Positions 58,725 to 64,000 of a stretch of DNA of 64,000 bases are shown here, one piece after another. Numbering within the stretch: position 1 is the stretch's first letter; each line of letters starts with the position of its first letter. The notes under the pieces were generated by a model, which saw nothing but the letters and a program-made list of their open reading frames with translations, had not been told where the DNA came from and ran no database searches. Source of the stretch: Meandrina meandrites (Eukaryota > Cnidaria > Anthozoa > Scleractinia > Meandrinidae); assembly GCA_963693305.1 (NCBI GenBank), contig OY855905.1:40722395-40786394 (forward strand), written 5' to 3'. Position numbers and translations under genes: made by a program.

Positions 58725-59003
58725 CGACGCCACGGGTATTAACACACCAGTCGAGTGAAACAACTTTCTGGATTGGGATAGGGTAATACCGCGTTCTCCT
58801 TTGACCGTCTTAGCTGGGTGCAAACACCAGGAGCTCGGAGCAGTACAGTTCGTCCTATTAGATCGCGATCTTATACCAAATAAGTCACGATGCCTTGGGC
58901 AAATGGTTATCTCGAGATAAGAGATGCCTATGTCAAACACCCCTGCAAGCCAACGTTGAAATGCTAAAACTTTTAACTCAATCATAACTATCCACAACTC
59001 CAA
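58725..59003 (-). CDS. Possible internal exon of an unrecognised Cys/His protein
   Basis: The minus-strand frame reads FDIGISYLEITICPRHRDLF, GIRSRSNRTNCTAPSSW, VKGERGITLSQSRKLF and TGVLIPVAS, followed by a good donor GTAAGT. Composition and the CPRHR...C...W...H spacing look like a real zinc-binding-type domain. I recall similar CPRHR..GI.WR text in unannotated cnidarian proteins but cannot name a family. No flanking exons identified; it may be an isolated copy. Confidence 0.35.
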
Positions 59004-59514
59004 AGTTTTTGCAACCTAAGTGCGTGACAACTGTATTTCTGTCAGCTGCATGTACACCCCATTTTCAAGCCTTCCCTATTTCGCTGACTGCGTCCAATAT
59101 TTTCTGGCATTTCGGGATATACGGTTCAAAGAATAAAAAGGCCACAGAATTGAAGAACCTACTTCGAACAGTGTGTCATGAAAGACAACCAGCCGCGACA
59201 TGCCTTAACACTTCGGCAATTTATGCGTGAAAGTTCTACGTAATGTGTGACCCTTGGCAGATGCAACACTGACTTCTCGTGCGTAGACAATGTATAGCGA
59301 CCTTTAGACGAGGTCTCATCCTCCATCATACCTCTCTCCTCAAATTTTGTATGCTGTTTACAACGCAAATCCACAAATAAATTTTACAATCACTATAATT
59401 GTGACCCAATTAAAAATGAAAATACAAAACATACCCAGTGCTGCCTTACCTCCAGGCTTACCTGCTCGAGCGAGAAAGAGTTTTGCTTCACAGTCTAATA
59501 GAGAGTCTCCAATT

Positions 59515-60783
59515 AGGGGCGGTAATTATTTATCGCCTGGGGGGTGCGGAGGATTTTTGTCGCTACACCGTAGCATTCACCTGATCCCCCCGGAGAGTAT
59601 CTAGCATTTTAATGATCCCCCCTCGTTGGTGGTGGAAGTTTTCGTCTCCCCCTGCTTTCCAAACCATGGCTGTAAAAACAAAGTGTAAGTACTGCTTAGC
59701 CACTATAAATGACTGTTAACTGTAAACGAAGCCTTGAATTTAGCAGCAGATTTGTTCATCGACAGCAAGTGAAAGGTTCTGTACAAATAAAAAAGACCAC
59801 ACCCCGAAACTGCTCGCAAGTGATAAACTGTTTTAAGAAATAATTTTCAGGAAGCTCAAGAACAAGAAAAGGCACTGTACGAAAAACTTCAGAAAGCCTC
59901 AAATAAGCTGACAAAACTCTAATGAACCTGACGAGGACGTTTCCATCTCGCATAGGGAAAGATCAACAATCGTGAAGAGAAAGGAAGGTGAAAAAAGAAA
60001 ACCAGTGAGAAAAGAGAGAGTATATAAAAAACTTACCTGCGGAGAGGTTACTGAAGAGATTTTTGTTTCAATCAAAACGAGAATAGTTTAACAAGCGTCG
60101 CATCCCTCAATGATGATTTTACCGTGAAATTTGTCAGGAGTCTTTATCTGGACCTTGTGTTATAGCTACTGGAAAACAGCGTTTTTCAGAAACACAAACT
60201 TAGCCTGTTATATGGAGGTGGTAGTTGCCAGTCTAAACGAAAAAAAATGGCAAAGGGTCAAGCTTGGGCGAGGATTCTGTCCATGAATCTGACGAGAAGG
60301 CCGTCCAAGAGTCAGTGGACACGTTTTTGGATATATGTATATCTTACTCTGTTGCTGTTATTGTTGTTTTTAATAATACCGCACCGTTCAGCCGCGTTGA
60401 GCGAACGCTTTTATAGACACTTATTTAAGTGACGTGACCCTTTAAAGAATTTGAAACTTTTATATTTAACATTTGAAATATAGAACTTAAACAATTTCAA
60501 GCCATGGTACAACCAATGATTAGTTTTTGAAAACAGAAAAATGTAGCATATTTCTGTCAAAAGGAGGCAATCAATTGACACGGTTGATGTTATTTAAAGC
60601 GATCCCCCCGCCGCCACCGGAAATTCTCTTTTTTTTTTCTGGTCCCCCCTCTGATGCCTGTCAATTACGACGGCTGATCCCCTCCCTCCCCCCTTTCGCT
60701 CGTTAGAAAACCATGTGACCCCCCCCCCCCCCCCCGAAAAAAATCCTCCGCTCCCCCCAGGCGATTAATAATGACCGGTCCCT
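59515..60783. mobile_element. TIR element with ~45-bp ends, ~1.27 kb
   Basis: The left AGGGGCGGTAATTATTTATC...CGCCTGGGGGGTGCGGAGGA and the right end, read in reverse (AGGGACCGGTCATTATTAAT...CGCCTGGGGGGAGCGGAGGA), match over ~45 bp. No transposase; small ORFs only. No clear target duplication. Confidence 0.65.
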
Positions 60784-63700
60784 CACCAGCTCACGCGGTA
60801 GTTTCCCAGATGACCTTGGATATATGTTTTGTAAATTCCCACAGCGACGCATTTGATATTTGCCGGATTGTCGGCACTGCATCCACACGCTCCTCCAACA
60901 AGTTGGGCAAAACCACATGAAGCCATTAAGAGCCAATATTACCAACGGTCAGACAAAAGACGGCAAGTGTCGAAAAATGGATTTCGCTTATATTCTTACC
61001 ATAGGTAGGTCTTTGTGAGAGACAAATACCAGCATACTTAGTTTGGCTAAATATCGATTTGTTTTCGAGAAAATCGATAATCCTTGAAAACCGCCATATT
61101 GCCACTTTCGGAGCTCAAAATTGATGCCGAGTTTCGTAGCTTCGCGTGAAAAAATAAAGCACTCTGGAAGGAAAATACCGGCCAAATGTTGTAGAATGAC
61201 ATCAAATAAGTACGTGGAAAGTAATTTTAGTCCTTCGTGTCCTTTTATTTACAAAATATAATTAAATTTATTTTGCACACTTTTAATAGGGTTCAAAATT
61301 GGTCAAACTTATCGTCTAATTTAAGTATGTGCGAAGCGAAATAATTGGTCAAAAATTCGGTATTTGCAAGTTAAAGGACTGTTCTTTACGACTTTAGAAG
61401 GATTAGCTGGGGAAATGATTTCGTGCGATGTTTTCGAATTTCGAAGTTGCCTAAAATTCGTCAATTAGTAATCGTGGAGATGCCGCCGTTTATGTAAACA
61501 TTTCACGCAAAGGTTGAATTCTTCCCGACGTGAACTAAACTGTGTCTAATAAAAACGTAGACATGCTTACCTTGATGTTGCTGAAGCATTTTAAGCGTTG
61601 TATTCTTCATTCACGATAAAACCCAAGCCCGCGGTGACGGTTAGTTAAACGATTTTCTTGACGCCATGTGTCATTAATTTCCTCGTCTTGAAGTGACACC
61701 TCTTTTTCATTCGTTCTTGAAAACACTCCAGTCTCAAGTGATCAACGTAACAGCCATGCATAGTATTTTTGCTTTAAATCAACTTCGAACTGAGAAGCAG
61801 AGGAAGATAAACCGGTTCAGGAGACAAACCGTCATTTCAAAAACCGCCATTTGTCCCGTGGCGGCTAATTTATTCACAAGGACAAGTTCACCTGAAATTG
61901 ACAACCACTGCCGTGACAAAGTAAGAAGCAAGCACCGTACCTTTTTAGTATCTGGTTAAGGTATTTTGTTGTTATTATTTTAATTTGAGCTTAAAATGAC
62001 ACACAGTTGGACTGACCAGAAAAAGAAATTTAAGTCAGTTCAAATAGACCACCGTTTGCAAAATGGTTACGTGTAAACGCCTTTTACTTCCGTGCCGGAA
62101 GTGCTTCGCTTTTCCTTATTCAATTCATATCGTTATTTTCCAAGACCTTCTTTTTTAGATTAAAGCAACAAAGAGATAAAAAAGCTTTATTGCTGCCGTT
62201 TGATCACTCTACAGTCAATATTCAAGAATCATCCCGTGGAGTCCAGCCTGAATAAGTTTCAATAGGGAGCTGCAGTGGGACGGTGCCCAACATCAACACC
62301 CTGGTCATTAGCCTTGTAATTCAGTGATGCACTTTAAATAACGATTACGTGTAGTCTGTGAGTCGGGAGTTGACATATTTCACGTTAGACGGATTGTCAC
62401 TGACTCTTTTTACATTGTTTCGTAGACGTTTCGGCTATAAATACTTAAGCCTAATAAATGCGAGTTCGTTGTTACGCGCTATTTGAATGTATCGCGAGGG
62501 TTGCGCGGGTGACCATAAGCGCTTATGGGGATACGAAATTGGTTCAAGTCCTGAGAAGGGCAATGTGTTAAGTCGTAACAGCGATATTTTTCACTTCAAC
62601 AACAACTGTGGCAAACATAAGTGCAAAACGACAAGGCGATGACCTTGTATGCAAAAAGGTTAGAGCATGGTGCTGGTGTTGCTTGGGAAGTCGCTGGGAA
62701 CGTTTCCTGTAAAATATTTAAGATCCTGCCTGATATACGAGACTTTTTCAACTCACTGGAAATGGATGTGTTCACTCTTTCAGGGAAGCGAAAGCAACCA
62801 TTAATTCAGCTACAAGACACTGACAAGAGAATTTTGTAGTCAGATGTAGTCAGTGCAAATATTAGCTTTTTGGAAAGTAATTTTCATTCTAAAAAAATTC
62901 TGAAATGTTCAAAAATGAGTGTGTGCATTTAGACAGTTTTAAAAACACAAATATTAAAATAACATGCAGGGTAGATGAGTGGACAAGACTGATCGAAAGA
63001 ATGATGAATTATGATGAATTAATTGAAACGATTAACCAATCCAAAAGATTAGAACTTCTCACTATAGTGCCAAACTGTTGCGGCTTCCTCCGATAATCCT
63101 GGTAAGGAAGGTAGTCGTTCGTGCAATCGACCGGTCACAGTCTTTTGATTGCTTTGTGTAAATTTTTTTATCTTTTCAACCCCCCCCCCCCCCCCCTCCC
63201 CCACCGTACGGGATTGGAATCAGATTCCCAAGCAATCCTTTATACTCGGCAATTTTTAGGAGTAAAATATTTGGGTGGTGATTGACCTTAGTGAAATCAG
63301 TGCAAGAATTATTAGCACAAAAGACGTCTATCTATGTAATGAGCAATGGCAAGGAACCAAAACGCGTTTGGTTATAAATGATAGCATTTTGTTGTCGAGT
63401 TTTTGTATTTATGCTAATGATTATTTCAGTAATATGCCGGCCCACCTGATTGGAACAGCTATAGCCCAGATCATTATTTCCTGTGATACCAGAAGAAACA
63501 CTACTGTTTTCAGTACTAGCTACTCTGGCAAAAGTGTGTAATATAATGCTAGTAGCAGTGTAAAAATACCAAGTTTAGGTATTCTAAAGTAAAACGTCGT
63601 TGCGTTTTTTGAAACGTCGTGTGAATATAGAATGGTATTTATTTGCACATGCCTGAGCTGGCGTCACCACACGCCCAGCGAGTGGGGGTATTTGATGACA

Positions 63701-64000
63701 TTCAATGTTCACGTTTCCCGATTCTCTGGGTGAGGTATAATATGGAATCGTTGACCCACTTAAATCCGTTTTACAGCGGGTGATTATGACCACTATGGGT
63801 ATTTGTTTTGCTGACAGCATAGAACAAATCAATGAGCTATGAAATGTGAAATGAAACTTGTATAAATGCAGTCTTTTTATGTAATTGTTGTCTAAACGTT
63901 ATGTAAACGCAATACTATTTTCGCAAGTGAGGAGGCGAGGCAACTACCTCACACCGCAGCTCAGGAGGGGACACCTTCTCCACCGCTAACCACCACCCCC
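60784..64000. other. Right end of window, no gene recognised
   Basis: Short ORFs (88 codons at 61693-61959, 72 at 62621-62839, 88 at 63275-63541) without recognised motifs. The first has a possible donor GTAAGA after GACAAA. C run at about 63181-63196. No dispanin exon. Confidence 0.4.

Overview
This is eukaryotic, AT-rich, intron-rich and very repeat-rich DNA, almost certainly from an anthozoan cnidarian (a stony coral or close relative). I infer this from spliced genes with GT-AG introns, the kinds of Penelope-like, LINE, SINE and foldback elements present, and the gene family itself. The species cannot be named from the sequence.

The genes form one tandem plus-strand array of dispanin/CD225 membrane proteins (the family that includes IFITM, SynDIG and PRRT proteins). 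Every complete copy has four coding exons with identical phases: a 28-bp start exon (MDxS...), a Pro/Gln/Gly/Tyr-rich cytoplasmic exon of varying length, a 117-123 bp exon with the first hydrophobic segment, and a last exon with the conserved loop (GDYxGALRNxxIAKWLN) plus the C-terminal transmembrane helix. Gene A (115-1773) has only its last two exons in the window. Genes B (16240-21353, 197 aa), C (40317-43687, 227 aa) and D (50776-55006, 137 aa) look complete. Gene E is represented by a start exon only (56968-56995), inside a 1.3-kb duplication of the gene D promoter/start region. The copies differ mainly in the length of the [16 protein letters not shown] repeat, in membrane-proximal cysteines and in the C-terminal tail.

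The rest is accessory. 2.0-13.4 kb holds foldback elements and a 4.36-kb unit duplicated in direct tandem, each copy with a tRNA-like SINE and a heptamer satellite. 18.3-20.3 kb, in gene B intron 2, holds a composite element around a decayed Penelope-like reverse transcriptase. 21.5-27.5 kb holds hairpins, a TTAA-flanked element, a third diverged copy of part of the tandem unit and a LINE tail. 27.5-38 kb is a transposon cluster: a TIR element with a small Lys-rich ORF, an LTR-retrotransposon gag-protease ORF, a piggyBac-like MITE, a second inverted copy of the TIR element split by a LINE, and a 33-bp satellite invaded by a SINE and by a 674-bp zero-loop palindrome. 43-49 kb and 57-64 kb hold LINE fragments, hAT-like and other inverted-repeat elements, poly(C/G) tracts and a few unrecognised ORFs.

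No rRNA, CRISPR or bacterial-type operon is present. Functional statements about the dispanins rest on family knowledge. Exon boundaries rest on splice consensus, phase agreement and agreement among the paralogues.
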